DNA from: Klebsiella huaxiensis
GTDB lineage: Bacteria > Pseudomonadota > Gammaproteobacteria > Enterobacterales > Enterobacteriaceae
Direction of reading: 5' to 3'
Assembly (NCBI RefSeq): GCF_003261575.2
Contig: NZ_CP036175.1
Coordinates: 2,914,001 to 2,978,000 of the forward strand
DNA: 64,000 bases
The translations under genes were made by a program, and so were the position numbers. Positions 18,013 to 26,799 of this stretch are shown here, one piece after another (the first letter of the stretch is position 1; each line of letters opens with the position of its first letter). The notes under the pieces are model-generated. The model was not told where the DNA came from, searched no databases, and saw only the letters and a list, made by a program, of their open reading frames with translations.

Positions 18013-19710
18013 TTAAATCGAAGTCCGGCGATAGTTGCGGTATTCCGGATGCCAGAAGTTATCGGCAATCGCTTGCAACAGCGCTTCTGCCGACGTTTTC
18101 ACCGCCACGCCCTGTTCCTGGGCAATTTTCCCCACAGCAAAAGCAATCGCACGCGAAACGGTTTGAATATCCTTCAGTTCCGGCAGAACCGGGCCCTCAC
18201 CGTTATTCACCAACGGTGAGTGTTTCGCGAGGGTTTCACTGGCGGCCATCAGCATCTCGTCGGTAACGCGGGATGCGCCAGAAGCAATAACGCCAAGCCC
18301 GATTCCTGGGAAGATATAGGAGTTATTGCACTGGGCGATAACGTACTGCTTGCCTTTGAGCGTCACCGGCGCGAACGGACTGCCTGTGGCGACCAGCGCT
18401 TCGCCGTCGGTCCAGCTAAGGATATTCTGCGGCGTTGCTTCCACGCGGGAAGTTGGGTTCGACAGCGGCATCACAATCGGCCGCGGGCAGTGCTTATGCA
18501 TCTCGCGGATTATCTCTTCGGTGAACAGCCCCGGCTGGCCGGAAACGCCGATTAAAATATCCGGTTTGACGTTGCGTACCACGTCAAGCAACGACAGCAC
18601 ATCGTTAGTGGTATCCCACCCTTGCAGAGACTCGCGCTTTTGTACCAGTTTGCTCTGGAACGACAGCAAGTTCGGCATGGCGTCGGTCAGCAGACCAAAA
18701 CGGTCAACCATAAATACGCGTTTGCGGGCCTCTTCTTCGCTTAAACCTTCACGTTGAATCTGCGCCACGATCTGCTCGGCGATACCGCAGCCCGCGGAAC
18801 CGGCACCAAGGAAAACAATTTTCTGCTCGCTCAACTGGCTGCCCGCGCCTCGGCTGGCGGCAATTAGCGTGCCGACGGTCACTGAAGCGGTACCCTGAAT
18901 ATCGTCGTTAAACGAGCAGACTTCATTGCGGTAACGGTTAAGCAGCGGCATGGCGTTTTTCTGCGCGAAGTCTTCGAACTGCAGCAGCACATCCGGCCAG
19001 CGGGCTTTAATCGCCTGAATAACGTCATCGACGAACTGGTAATACTCGTCGTCGGTGATACGCGGGTGACGCCAGCCCATATACAGTGGGTCATCGAGTA
19101 ATTGCTGATTGTTGGTACCGACATCCAGCACTATCGGCAGGGTGTAAGCCGGGCTGATGCCGCCGCAGGTGGTGTAGAGCGAGAGCTTACCGATAGGAAT
19201 ACCCATCCCGCCAATACCCTGGTCGCCGAGACCGAGAATACGCTCGCCATCAGTCACGACGATCACTTTGACGTTATGGTTCGGCACGTTTTGCAGGATG
19301 TCGTCGAGGTTATTACGATTCTGATAAGAGATAAAAACGCCACGGGCGCGACGATAGATCTCAGAGAAACGTTCGCAGGCAGCACCTACTGTCGGAGTGT
19401 AAATAACCGGCATCATCTCGTCGAGATGGTTGCCAACCAGGCGGTAGAACAGCGTTTCGTTGGTATCCTGGATGTTGCGCAGATAAATATGCTTGTCGAT
19501 CTCGGTCTTAAATCCCTGATACTGGATCCACGCGCGTTCGGCTTGTTCTTCGATGGTTTCGACCACTTCTGGCAGCAGTCCCAGCAGGTTAAAACTGCTA
19601 CGCTCTTCCATACTGAAGGCGCTACCTTTGTTGAGTAACGGAAACTCAAGAAGAACGGGGCCTGCGTAAGGGATGTAAAGAGAACGGTTTTTCTTATGAG
19701 TGAATTGCAT
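18013..19710 (-). CDS. maeA: NAD-dependent malic enzyme
   Basis: A cytoplasmic enzyme of 565 residues that converts malate plus NAD+ to pyruvate, CO2 and NADH. It matches E. coli MaeA (SfcA) along the full length and has the same length. Visible features are MPVIYTPTVGAACERF near the N-terminus, the catalytic segment SNPTSRVEATP, and the dinucleotide-binding KIVFLGAGSAGCGIAE in the middle. Only the first residues (MQFTHKKNRSLY) differ from E. coli (MEPKTKKQRSLY). The sra gene lies upstream on the same strand with its own terminator, as in E. coli. Confidence 0.96.
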   Translation of the reverse strand: MQFTHKKNRSLYIPYAGPVLLEFPLLNKGSAFSMEERSSFNLLGLLPEVVETIEEQAERAWIQYQGFKTEIDKHIYLRNIQDTNETLFYRLVGNHLDEMMPVIYTPTVGAACERFSEIYRRARGVFISYQNRNNLDDILQNVPNHNVKVIVVTDGERILGLGDQGIGGMGIPIGKLSLYTTCGGISPAYTLPIVLDVGTNNQQLLDDPLYMGWRHPRITDDEYYQFVDDVIQAIKARWPDVLLQFEDFAQKNAMPLLNRYRNEVCSFNDDIQGTASVTVGTLIAASRGAGSQLSEQKIVFLGAGSAGCGIAEQIVAQIQREGLSEEEARKRVFMVDRFGLLTDAMPNLLSFQSKLVQKRESLQGWDTTNDVLSLLDVVRNVKPDILIGVSGQPGLFTEEIIREMHKHCPRPIVMPLSNPTSRVEATPQNILSWTDGEALVATGSPFAPVTLKGKQYVIAQCNNSYIFPGIGLGVIASGASRVTDEMLMAASETLAKHSPLVNNGEGPVLPELKDIQTVSRAIAFAVGKIAQEQGVAVKTSAEALLQAIADNFWHPEYRNYRRTSI

Positions 19711-19838
19711 CGCACTAACTCCTTGGTGAACGCTTCAGCCCAGGCGCGGCGACAGGCGAGGGGCTGGCAGGGAATTGCAGCGGGCAGAGTATAGAGCAGA
19801 TGGCATCAAAGAAGGGTAAACATGCAGTCGATAGCCTT

Positions 19839-19872
19839 AAAAAAACACCATCCTGCATGCAGGACGGTGTTT
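19839..19872 (-). terminator. Rho-independent terminator of sra
   Basis: On the minus strand AAACACCGTCCT and AGGATGGTGTTT form a strong stem around a GCATGC centre (one G-T pair), followed by a run of T residues (plus-strand A-run 19839-19845). Confidence 0.85.
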
Positions 19873-19894
19873 CTATCATCACTCAGCTGAAAAA

Positions 19895-20035
19895 TTAGCC
19901 ACCGCGGCGTTTGCGACCGGTAGCATGGATGTGGTTTAGCGTGGTTTCCGCATCGCCTTCCAGCAGCACTTTTTTCTGCTGGGAAAGTTTGTAGTTCAGA
20001 CCAAGAAGATGACGTGCCTGATGGTTCGATTTCAT
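19895..20035 (-). CDS. sra: Stationary-phase ribosome-associated protein Sra (S22)
   Basis: A 46-residue very basic protein starting MKSNHQARHLLGLNYKLS and ending GRKRRGG. It matches E. coli Sra/RpsV at the N-terminal MKSNxQARHxLGL and the C-terminal GRKR, and occupies the same locus, upstream of maeA. Sra binds the 30S subunit in stationary phase. AAGGAG lies seven bases before the ATG. The middle of the protein is diverged from the E. coli sequence. It is easily missed because of its size. Confidence 0.88.
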   Translation of the reverse strand: MKSNHQARHLLGLNYKLSQQKKVLLEGDAETTLNHIHATGRKRRGG

Positions 20036-20191
20036 TCTTACTCCTTTATCCTGTTCTGGTTTCAAGGACAAGCCCGATATATATCGGACGAAATTTAACC
20101 CTAAGTTCGCCGCCCATTTTTGGTGCGGCGATAATCAGCGTGGTTCACATTCCCACCAATAGCAAGGTTACAACGGCTGATTAAGAACAAT

Positions 20192-20235
20192 CTCTGATAA
20201 CGACCGGTAAGACGCGAGCCGTCGTCCGGCGCAAA
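20192..20235. repeat. Degenerate REP-like element
   Basis: The segment CCGGTAAGACGCGAGC...TCGTCCGGC (about 20201-20231) has the imperfect palindromic form of enterobacterial REP sequences. It lies between sra and the MBL-fold gene. A separate hairpin CGCCGC/GCGGCG occurs at about 20109-20131. Confidence 0.4.
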
Positions 20236-20253
20236 TACCCGTAATAGCCAGAA

Positions 20254-21105
20254 TTACCACTTCATCTCGCCGGTATTCACTTTGGCGCTCAGCTCCAGCG
20301 AGCTCTCTTCTGCGAGCCCCGGCCAGCGCTGCTTCATCGCCTTAATCACGCCTGCGGAATCTTTATGATCCTTTAACGACTGCTCAAACTGCGTCAGGTA
20401 ATCGCGGGTGAAGACAATCGCGCGGTCGCCTGCTGGCGGCGTGCCAAGATAGTGGCCGGGGATCACCTGCTGCGGATGCAGTGAAGCCATTTCGTTGAGC
20501 GTATTAACCCACTGCTGGCGGCTTTCGACGCTCTGGGTATCCGCCGTCCAGACGTGCATTCCCCATGCCACGCCGGTTCCGCCGAGAATCGCCTTATTCG
20601 CCGGGATCCACACGAAAGCGGCGTAGTTCTGCGGCTGGCGGATTTCGACTTTTTCGCCGTCGATAGTGAAGGTATTCGCTGCCATCACCTGCGGGACGTA
20701 AAGCTCTTTCGGCACACCGTCTTTCATTTGCGGGCCCCAGTACGCCAGTTTGGCTTCTTTGGTAGCATTAATATGTTTGACCACTTCAGCGGTAGCGACA
20801 ATTTTGGCTTGCGGGAACGCTTTGACCAGCGGTTCCAGGCCAAAATAGAAATCCGGATCGCCGGAGGTGATCACGATACGAGTCAGTTTCTTACCGCTTT
20901 TTTGGACCATCTCGACCAGCTTCTCACCATCCTTCACGCTGAACTGGGCATCGAACAGTACCGCTTCATGCGGGCCGGTGGCGAGGGTGGAGTTGACGGC
21001 AAAAATGCCATTCTCCTGTGGGTTGTAGGTTTGCAGCGTCAAAGGCGCAGCCAGTACGGTGGTGCTGAACAGGGTGGTAGCGATGGCAAGGACAGATGAT
21101 TTCAT
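20254..21105 (-). CDS. Exported metallo-beta-lactamase-fold protein with degenerate metal site
   Basis: A 283-residue protein with a Sec signal peptide (cleavage near residue 19, VLA-APL) and the MBL fold. The strand before the metal motif (KKLTRIVIT) and the following YFGLEPLV match family members, as does VIPGHYLGTPP. But the normal HxHxDH reads SGDPDF: the first two His are Ser and Asp, the Asp is kept, and the last His is Phe. Most zinc ligands are therefore missing, and hydrolase activity is doubtful. It may bind a ligand or use a different metal arrangement. A LysR gene is divergent from it with a 111-base gap and may control it. Confidence 0.8.
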   Translation of the reverse strand: MKSSVLAIATTLFSTTVLAAPLTLQTYNPQENGIFAVNSTLATGPHEAVLFDAQFSVKDGEKLVEMVQKSGKKLTRIVITSGDPDFYFGLEPLVKAFPQAKIVATAEVVKHINATKEAKLAYWGPQMKDGVPKELYVPQVMAANTFTIDGEKVEIRQPQNYAAFVWIPANKAILGGTGVAWGMHVWTADTQSVESRQQWVNTLNEMASLHPQQVIPGHYLGTPPAGDRAIVFTRDYLTQFEQSLKDHKDSAGVIKAMKQRWPGLAEESSLELSAKVNTGEMKW

Positions 21106-21216
21106 GCGCGTTTTCTCTTTATCAGTTGAATGAATGCTATTTTACGCATTTCATGATTTGCGAATATTCCTGAAAAAAGAGATGCTGAGTTTCATAAATC
21201 GTGCAGATGGAATCGA

Positions 21217-22125
21217 ATGATGGATCGGGTGATCGCCGCTCAGGTGTATATACGCATTTGTGAACTGGGGAGTTTGAGCGCTGCCGCGCGAGCGTTGGGG
21301 ATGTCGCGCCCGATGGTTAGCCGCTATCTCGAGCAGATGGAGCAGTGGGCCGGAACCCGGCTGGTACACCGTTCAACCCGTAAGCTGACGCTAACCTCCG
21401 CCGGGGAAAAGGTACTGCAAAAAACGCGCACGCTCACGCAGCTGTCGGATGAAATCGCCGGACAAACCGAGCGTGCGGTCCCCAGCGGGACGCTGCGCGT
21501 TGCCTGCGCTCATTTCACTGCGATGCAGCTTATTTCGCCTATGTTGCCTGATTTTCTCGCCCGCTATCCGCAGCTGCGCCTTGAGCTGGATATTAATAAT
21601 CACCCGGTGAGCCTGATTGGCGAACGGATAGACGTGGCGATCCGCATCACCGATAACCCGGAGCCGGGAGCTATCGCTCGTCGTCTTGGTGTTTGTCGTT
21701 CAGTGCTGTGCGCCTCGCCACGCTGGCTACAGCAGAATGGACCACTGCACACGCTGGATGATTTATCTCGCCACAATTGCCTGCATTACAGCCATTTCGC
21801 CAGCCAGACCTGGCAGTTTACTGATCCACAAGGCGATAGCGTGGCGGTGGCGGTTTCCGGTAATCTCAGCGCCGGGATCTCCTCTCTCTTGCTGGAGGCG
21901 GCGGTGGCCGGTTGTGGCATCGCGATGCTCCCGGAGCTGGAGGCGCAGCGGGCGCTTAACGGCGGGGCGCTAAAGCAGGTTTTACCAGCTTATCAGCCAA
22001 AAGCGCTAAGCGTGTATGGGATTTATCTCTCACGCGATTATCAGCCCAGCGCGCTGCCGCTGTTTCTGGAAGAGGTTCAGCAACGACTGGCGCAACCCAC
22101 GGATCTTAAAGGAGTGAATGGATGA
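21217..22125 (+). CDS. LysR-family transcriptional regulator
   Basis: A 302-residue LTTR. The N-terminal winged helix-turn-helix reads AQVYIRICELGSLSAAARALGMSRPMVSRYLEQME; the substrate-binding domain follows from about residue 90. It belongs to the CrgA/AaeR-like branch (RVACAHFTAMQLISPMLPDFLARYPQLRLEL). It diverges from the MBL-fold gene and its stop overlaps the GNAT start by four bases, so it is co-transcribed with that gene. Its target is unknown, but the divergent gene is the natural candidate. Confidence 0.9.
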   Translation: MMDRVIAAQVYIRICELGSLSAAARALGMSRPMVSRYLEQMEQWAGTRLVHRSTRKLTLTSAGEKVLQKTRTLTQLSDEIAGQTERAVPSGTLRVACAHFTAMQLISPMLPDFLARYPQLRLELDINNHPVSLIGERIDVAIRITDNPEPGAIARRLGVCRSVLCASPRWLQQNGPLHTLDDLSRHNCLHYSHFASQTWQFTDPQGDSVAVAVSGNLSAGISSLLLEAAVAGCGIAMLPELEAQRALNGGALKQVLPAYQPKALSVYGIYLSRDYQPSALPLFLEEVQQRLAQPTDLKGVNG

Positions 22126-22610
22126 TTTTGTTTCGACCCATGTGCGAGGATGAGTACCTGGCTTACCTCGATTATTTTATCCCCGATTACGCGGCGGAAA
22201 TTGCGGCAAACTACGGGCTTTCGCCGTCGGCGGCTTTATCTCAGGCACAGCAGGAAATAGCCGATGATTTACCCGATGGCGTTAACACTGGCGGCCAGGT
22301 TCTGCTCTGTTTACTCAATCATGTTGAGGGCGTGGAAACCCGAATTGGCTATCTCTGGTATAAGCCGGATGTGAAAACGCGCTCTGCGTTTATCTGCGAT
22401 TTCTATATTTCCCCCATTTTTCAAGGGCAGGGATTGGGCAAGCAGGCGATGACCGCTTTTGAACGTGAACTTGCAAGCAAAGGGTTTGTGCAAATTAAAC
22501 TGCGCGTCGCCGGGGATAATCAACGCGCTCGCCATGTCTACGAAGCCACCGGATTTCGCGTTACCGGCGTTAATATGAGCAAAAATATCCCGTTGGATTC
22601 GTCTGATTAA
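22122..22610 (+). CDS. GNAT-family N-acetyltransferase
   Basis: A 162-residue acetyltransferase. The C-terminal half shows the acetyl-CoA signature FQGQGLGKQAMTAFE, preceded by the strand FICDFYISP and followed by KLRVAGDNQRARHVYEATGFRVTG. The N-terminal part (MILFRPMCEDEYLAYL...) resembles the RimI/YkkB-like group. GGAG lies eight bases before the ATG. The start is coupled to the LysR stop. The acceptor substrate is unknown. Confidence 0.87.
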   Translation: MILFRPMCEDEYLAYLDYFIPDYAAEIAANYGLSPSAALSQAQQEIADDLPDGVNTGGQVLLCLLNHVEGVETRIGYLWYKPDVKTRSAFICDFYISPIFQGQGLGKQAMTAFERELASKGFVQIKLRVAGDNQRARHVYEATGFRVTGVNMSKNIPLDSSD

Positions 22611-22682
22611 AGGATAGTGCGCTGCCTGAAAGGGAAATGGCTTCTATACTTTATTTCTTTAATGTCAAAAAGGAGCGATATC

Positions 22683-23114
22683 ATGGCAATCCATAAGAAA
22701 GGTCAGGCGCATTGGGAAGGGGATCTGAAAAGCGGTAAAGGAACCGTCTCCACCGAGAGCGGCGCGCTGAACCAGCAACCTTATGGCTTTAACACCCGCT
22801 TCGAAGGCGTGAAGGGAACCAACCCGGAAGAGCTGATCGGCGCGGCCCATGCGGCCTGTTTTTCGATGGCGCTGTCGTTGATGCTCAGCGAAGAGAGCTA
22901 TACCGCAACCTCAATAGATACCGTGGCGGTGGTGACGCTGGACAAATCCGGCGGCGGTTTTGCGATTACCAAAATCGCGCTGCAGAGCAAAATTGTGCTG
23001 CCTGGCATCGAGGCCGATGTGTTTGACGGCATCATTCAAAAAGCGAAAGCCGGTTGCCCGGTCTCGCAGGTGCTTAATGCTGAGATCACCCTCGACTATC
23101 AGCTTAATCCATAA
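22683..23114 (+). CDS. osmC: Peroxiredoxin OsmC
   Basis: A 143-residue osmotically inducible peroxiredoxin that reduces organic hydroperoxides. It matches E. coli OsmC almost throughout, with catalytic cysteines in AHAACFSMAL (about residue 59) and KAGCPVSQVL (about 125). The start at 22683 follows AAAAAGGAG and begins the canonical MAIHKKGQAHWEGD; an earlier in-frame ATG at 22617 lacks support. Regulation by RcsB, NhaR, H-NS and RpoS is known for E. coli osmC; I did not locate those sites. Confidence 0.96.
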   Translation: MAIHKKGQAHWEGDLKSGKGTVSTESGALNQQPYGFNTRFEGVKGTNPEELIGAAHAACFSMALSLMLSEESYTATSIDTVAVVTLDKSGGGFAITKIALQSKIVLPGIEADVFDGIIQKAKAGCPVSQVLNAEITLDYQLNP

Positions 23115-23122
23115 TTCCCCGC

Positions 23123-23141
23123 TGCCCGCATCAGGCGGGCA
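23123..23141 (+). terminator. Terminator-like hairpin after osmC
   Basis: TGCCCGC (23123-23129) pairs with GCGGGCA (23135-23141) over a five-base loop, followed by a pyrimidine-rich tract. Confidence 0.55.
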
Positions 23142-23228
23142 CTCCCTCCTTTAACGCCACGGCTGGCAAATGTCACCCGCGTAGATTAATGCTATCTTTG
23201 CCGCTTACGCAAAGGAGCAGGTAACGCA

Positions 23229-24098
23229 ATGAGCAGCATACGCGGAATGATTGAAGCTCAGGTTTTGGGCTTAACCGGCATGGCACTCAAAGAGATCGAT
23301 TTTGAACACCCTAAGGGTGAGCCGGGGCTGTTTGGCCCGCAGTCGGCCATCTGGCAGGTTCATGGAGATTTTACTTCTATGCTGTGCGGCGGTGTCAGCG
23401 CGTTGCTATTGCAGATGCTGCATCCGTTAGCGTTGGCTGGCGTCTGGGATCACTCGAACTTTCGTGAAGATATTTTTGGTCGCCTGCGCCGCACCAGCCA
23501 GTTTATTTCCGCCACTACCTTTGGTACCACCGTCGACGCTGAACGGCTGATTGCCAAAGTGCAGGAAATTCATCTGCGCGTGGGCGGTCAGGATAAAGAC
23601 GGTACGCCGTATCAGGCCAGCGATCCGGCGCTACTCACCTGGGTACACGTTGCCGAATGCAGCAGCTTTATGGCTTCCCATTTGCGTTACAAACGGACCG
23701 TGATCAGCGCTGCCCGCCAGGAACAGTACTATCAGGAAGCTGCCGAAATTGCCCGCCGTCTGGGGGCACGCGACATCCCGGTCACGCCGCGGCAGGTTGC
23801 CGACTATTTGCAGGATATGCGACCTGTGCTGCGCTGCGACGAACGCACGCAGGAAGTGGCTAACGTGCTGTTATCAACGCGGCTGCCGGGCCGCCTGAGT
23901 CAGCCGGTTGGGCGGATGATGATGTGCGCCGGTATCGACCTGCTGCCATCCTGGGCGCAGGAGATGCTTAATTTGCCAATGAGCGCTATGCAGCGACATA
24001 GCGCGCGAATGGCGGTGCACGGTGTGGCTCGCGTATTGCGCGCTTCGGTACGCAATGGCGCTTATCATTGCGCGATGCGACGGATGAATGAATATTAA
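23229..24098 (+). CDS. MpaB/DUF2236-family oxygenase-like protein
   Basis: A 289-residue protein of the DUF2236 family, now linked to rubber oxygenase LcpA and MpaB. The pattern LLLQMLHPLALAGVWDHSNFREDIFGRLRRTSQFI and the later TWVHVAECSSFMASHLRY contain the conserved histidines thought to serve the haem/active site in that family. No signal peptide or membrane anchor is evident. Function in enterobacteria is unknown. GGAG precedes the start. The IS5 element lies 188 bases downstream. Confidence 0.8.
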   Translation: MSSIRGMIEAQVLGLTGMALKEIDFEHPKGEPGLFGPQSAIWQVHGDFTSMLCGGVSALLLQMLHPLALAGVWDHSNFREDIFGRLRRTSQFISATTFGTTVDAERLIAKVQEIHLRVGGQDKDGTPYQASDPALLTWVHVAECSSFMASHLRYKRTVISAARQEQYYQEAAEIARRLGARDIPVTPRQVADYLQDMRPVLRCDERTQEVANVLLSTRLPGRLSQPVGRMMMCAGIDLLPSWAQEMLNLPMSAMQRHSARMAVHGVARVLRASVRNGAYHCAMRRMNEY

Positions 24099-24286
24099 TT
24101 ATTCGGGAGTGCGAAGCGTTGCATAAATATAGCTAAGGCTATTATTGTTGAGGCTATGTTTTATAAAAAGAAATTATTCGCATTTAAATATTGACGGTAT
24201 TATAAAAATTTAAATATTGGCTTAACGGCAGCATGTTGTTCAGGAAAAATTAAACAAAATCGTGTACGTTGTCTCTCTTTCAATAG

Positions 24287-25482
24287 GGAAGGTGCGAACA
24301 AGTTCCTGATATGAGATCATCATATTCATCCGGAGCGCATCCCAGAGGGACATCATGAGCCATCAACTCACCTTCGCCGATAGTGAATTCAGCACTAAGC
24401 GCCGTCAGACCCGAAAAGAGATTTTCCTCTCCCGCATGGAGCAGATTCTGCCATGGCAGAATATGACCGCTGTCATCGAGCCGTTTTATCCCAAGGCGGG
24501 CAATGGCCGACGGCCCTATCCGCTGGAGACCATGCTGCGTATTCACTGCATGCAGCATTGGTACAACCTGAGCGACGGTGCCATGGAAGATGCCCTGTAC
24601 GAAATCGCCTCCATGCGCCTGTTTGCCCGATTATCCCTGGATAGCGCCCTGCCGGATCGCACCACCATCATGAATTTCCGCCACCTGCTCGAGCAGCATC
24701 AACTGGCCCGTCAATTGTTCAAGACCATCAATCGCTGGCTGGCCGAAGCAGGCGTCATGATGACCCAAGGCACTTTGGTGGATGCCACCATCATTGAGGC
24801 ACCCAGCTCTACCAAGAACAATGAGCAGCAACGCGATCCGGAGATGCATCAGACCAAGAAAGGCAATCAGTGGCACTTTGGCATGAAGGCCCACATTGGT
24901 GTCGATGCCAAGAGTGGCCTGACCCACAGCCTGGTCACCACCGCGGCCAACGAGCATGACCTCAATCAGCTGGGTAATCTGCTTCATGGAGAGGAGCAAT
25001 TTGTCTCAGCCGATGCCGGCTACCAAGGAGCGCCACAGCGCGAGGAGCTGGCCGAGGTGGATGTGGACTGGCTGATCGCCGAGCGTCCCGGCAGGGTAAA
25101 AACCTTGAAGCAGCATCCGCGCAAGAACAAAACGGCCATCAACATCGAATACATGAAAGCCAGCATCCGTGCCAGGGTGGAGCACCCGTTTCGCATCATC
25201 AAGCGGCAGTTCGGCTTCGTGAAAGCCAGATACAAGGGGCTGCTGAAAAACGATAACCAACTGGCGATGTTATTCACCCTGGCCAACCTGTTTCGGGTGG
25301 ACCAAATGATACGTCAGTGGGAGAGATCTCAGTAAAAACCGGAAATAACGCCAGAAATGGTGGAAAAAATAGCCTAAATAGGCTGATTCGATGTGTTTGC
25401 GGGAAAAAAATCGGCCCAGATCCGCGAAATTTTAATCAGCGAGTCAGCTTGGGAAGAAATGACCTGCTTATTCGCACCTTCC
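24287..25482 (+). mobile_element. IS5-family insertion sequence (ISKpn26/IS5-like), complete
   Basis: A 1196-base element bounded by inverted repeats GGAAGGTGCGAA (24287-24298) and TTCGCACCTTCC (25471-25482). It contains one intact transposase. The flanks are ATAG on the left and CTAA on the right; IS5 normally duplicates four bases, so no target duplication is visible. The element separates the DUF2236 gene from yneE without breaking an evident gene. Confidence 0.93.
24355..25335 (+). CDS. IS5-family transposase
   Basis: A 326-residue DDE transposase, near identical by eye to the IS5 group transposase from the N-terminal MSHQLTFADSEFSTKRRQTR onwards. The catalytic triad lies in LVDATIIEAP (Asp), VSADAGYQG (Asp) and RVEHPFRIIKRQFG (Glu in the Y-x2-R-x3-E-x6-K-like region). 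It is full length with no frameshift, so the element may still be mobile. Reading starts 68 bases inside the left end, as in IS5. Confidence 0.96.
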   Translation: MSHQLTFADSEFSTKRRQTRKEIFLSRMEQILPWQNMTAVIEPFYPKAGNGRRPYPLETMLRIHCMQHWYNLSDGAMEDALYEIASMRLFARLSLDSALPDRTTIMNFRHLLEQHQLARQLFKTINRWLAEAGVMMTQGTLVDATIIEAPSSTKNNEQQRDPEMHQTKKGNQWHFGMKAHIGVDAKSGLTHSLVTTAANEHDLNQLGNLLHGEEQFVSADAGYQGAPQREELAEVDVDWLIAERPGRVKTLKQHPRKNKTAINIEYMKASIRARVEHPFRIIKRQFGFVKARYKGLLKNDNQLAMLFTLANLFRVDQMIRQWERSQ

Positions 25483-25680
25483 CTAAGTCTGTTCTAACTT
25501 AGCTGAGGGTATGGTTTTATTTCCATGCTGCACTCATGGTTATATATTTTTAGCATGAGATTGCCAGCGAAATAAAAAGGGTCCATAATTCAGCCGCTAT
25601 TTTATATCGCGGATTAATAGCAGGTCTGACGCATTGTCGTGTTTTTAAACAATATAAAAATACAATCGGTTAATAGATAA

Positions 25681-26598
25681 ATGATTATTCGGCCAGAACA
25701 ACACTGGTTTCTTCGTCTGTTTGACTGGCACGGCTCGGTGCTGTCAAAAATCGTCTTTCGCCTGCTGCTTAACGTGGTGATGTCGGTTATCGCCATCATC
25801 AGCTACCAGTGGTATGAACAGCTGGGTATCCATCTGACCGTTGCGCCATTTAGCCTGCTGGGGATCGCTATCGCTATTTTCCTCGGCTTTCGTAATAGCG
25901 CCGGATATAGCCGTTTTGTCGAAGCGCGAAATCTGTGGGGAACGGTGCTGATTGCTGAGAGAACGCTGGTTCGTCAGTTGAAAAATATCCTTCCGGCGGA
26001 AAGCGAATCTCATCAACGTCTGGTTAGCTACCTGGTCGCTTTTAGCTGGAGCCTTAAGCATCAGCTGCGCAAAACGGACCCGGGCGCGGATTTAGCGCGG
26101 CTACTGCCGCCACAGACGGTTACCGAGATTCTTGCCAGCTCGATGCCGACCAATCGCATCCTGCTGCTGGCGGGCGATGAGCTGGGGCGGCTTCGCGCAG
26201 AAGGGAAGATGAGCGATATCACCTTCGGTCTGATGGATAATAAGCTCGATGAGCTGGGTCATGCCCTCGGCGGCTGCGAGCGTTTGGCCAGCACACCGGT
26301 GCCTTTTGCCTATACGCTCATTTTGCAGCGTACGGTTTATCTTTTCTGTACGCTGCTGCCTTTTGCGTTGGTTGGCGACCTGCATTATATGACGCCGTTC
26401 GTGTCGGTTTTTATCTCCTACACCTTTCTGTCGTGGGATTCTCTGGCGGAGGAGCTGGAAGATCCGTTCGGTACTGCGGCCAATGATTTACCGTTGAATG
26501 CGATGTGCAACACTATCGAACGTAATCTGCTGGATATGACCGGCCAGCATCCTTTGCCGGATAAACTTGAGCCGGATCGCTACTACAATTTGACCTGA
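25681..26598 (+). CDS. yneE: Bestrophin-family membrane protein YneE
   Basis: A 305-residue homologue of bestrophin channels. It agrees with E. coli YneE from MIIRPEQHWFLRLFDWHGSVLSK to the C-terminal TGQHPLP. Two N-terminal and two C-terminal hydrophobic segments are visible, with the conserved FLGFRNSAGYSRFVEARNLW and LEDPFGTAANDLPL motifs. The Klebsiella bestrophin structure shows a pentameric cation channel; physiological role is unclear. The region between the IS right end and the start (25483-25680) is AT-rich with no recognised element. Confidence 0.93.
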   Translation: MIIRPEQHWFLRLFDWHGSVLSKIVFRLLLNVVMSVIAIISYQWYEQLGIHLTVAPFSLLGIAIAIFLGFRNSAGYSRFVEARNLWGTVLIAERTLVRQLKNILPAESESHQRLVSYLVAFSWSLKHQLRKTDPGADLARLLPPQTVTEILASSMPTNRILLLAGDELGRLRAEGKMSDITFGLMDNKLDELGHALGGCERLASTPVPFAYTLILQRTVYLFCTLLPFALVGDLHYMTPFVSVFISYTFLSWDSLAEELEDPFGTAANDLPLNAMCNTIERNLLDMTGQHPLPDKLEPDRYYNLT

Positions 26599-26799
26599 TG
26601 TCGTTGGCTTTCTGTATGTTTATTATTCGTTAAATAAGTTAAATCTAACGCGTGATAGATAACATTGATTATACAGCTACCGCCCTGATTGTTATGCTTT
26701 CGTTAATAAAACGCCCGTTATACTTACTGGTCGCGGGCGATAAGAAATAATGCGGCGCTTCACCTGCAATCCGCCGCCGAAAGCGTATCAGGAGTCAAT

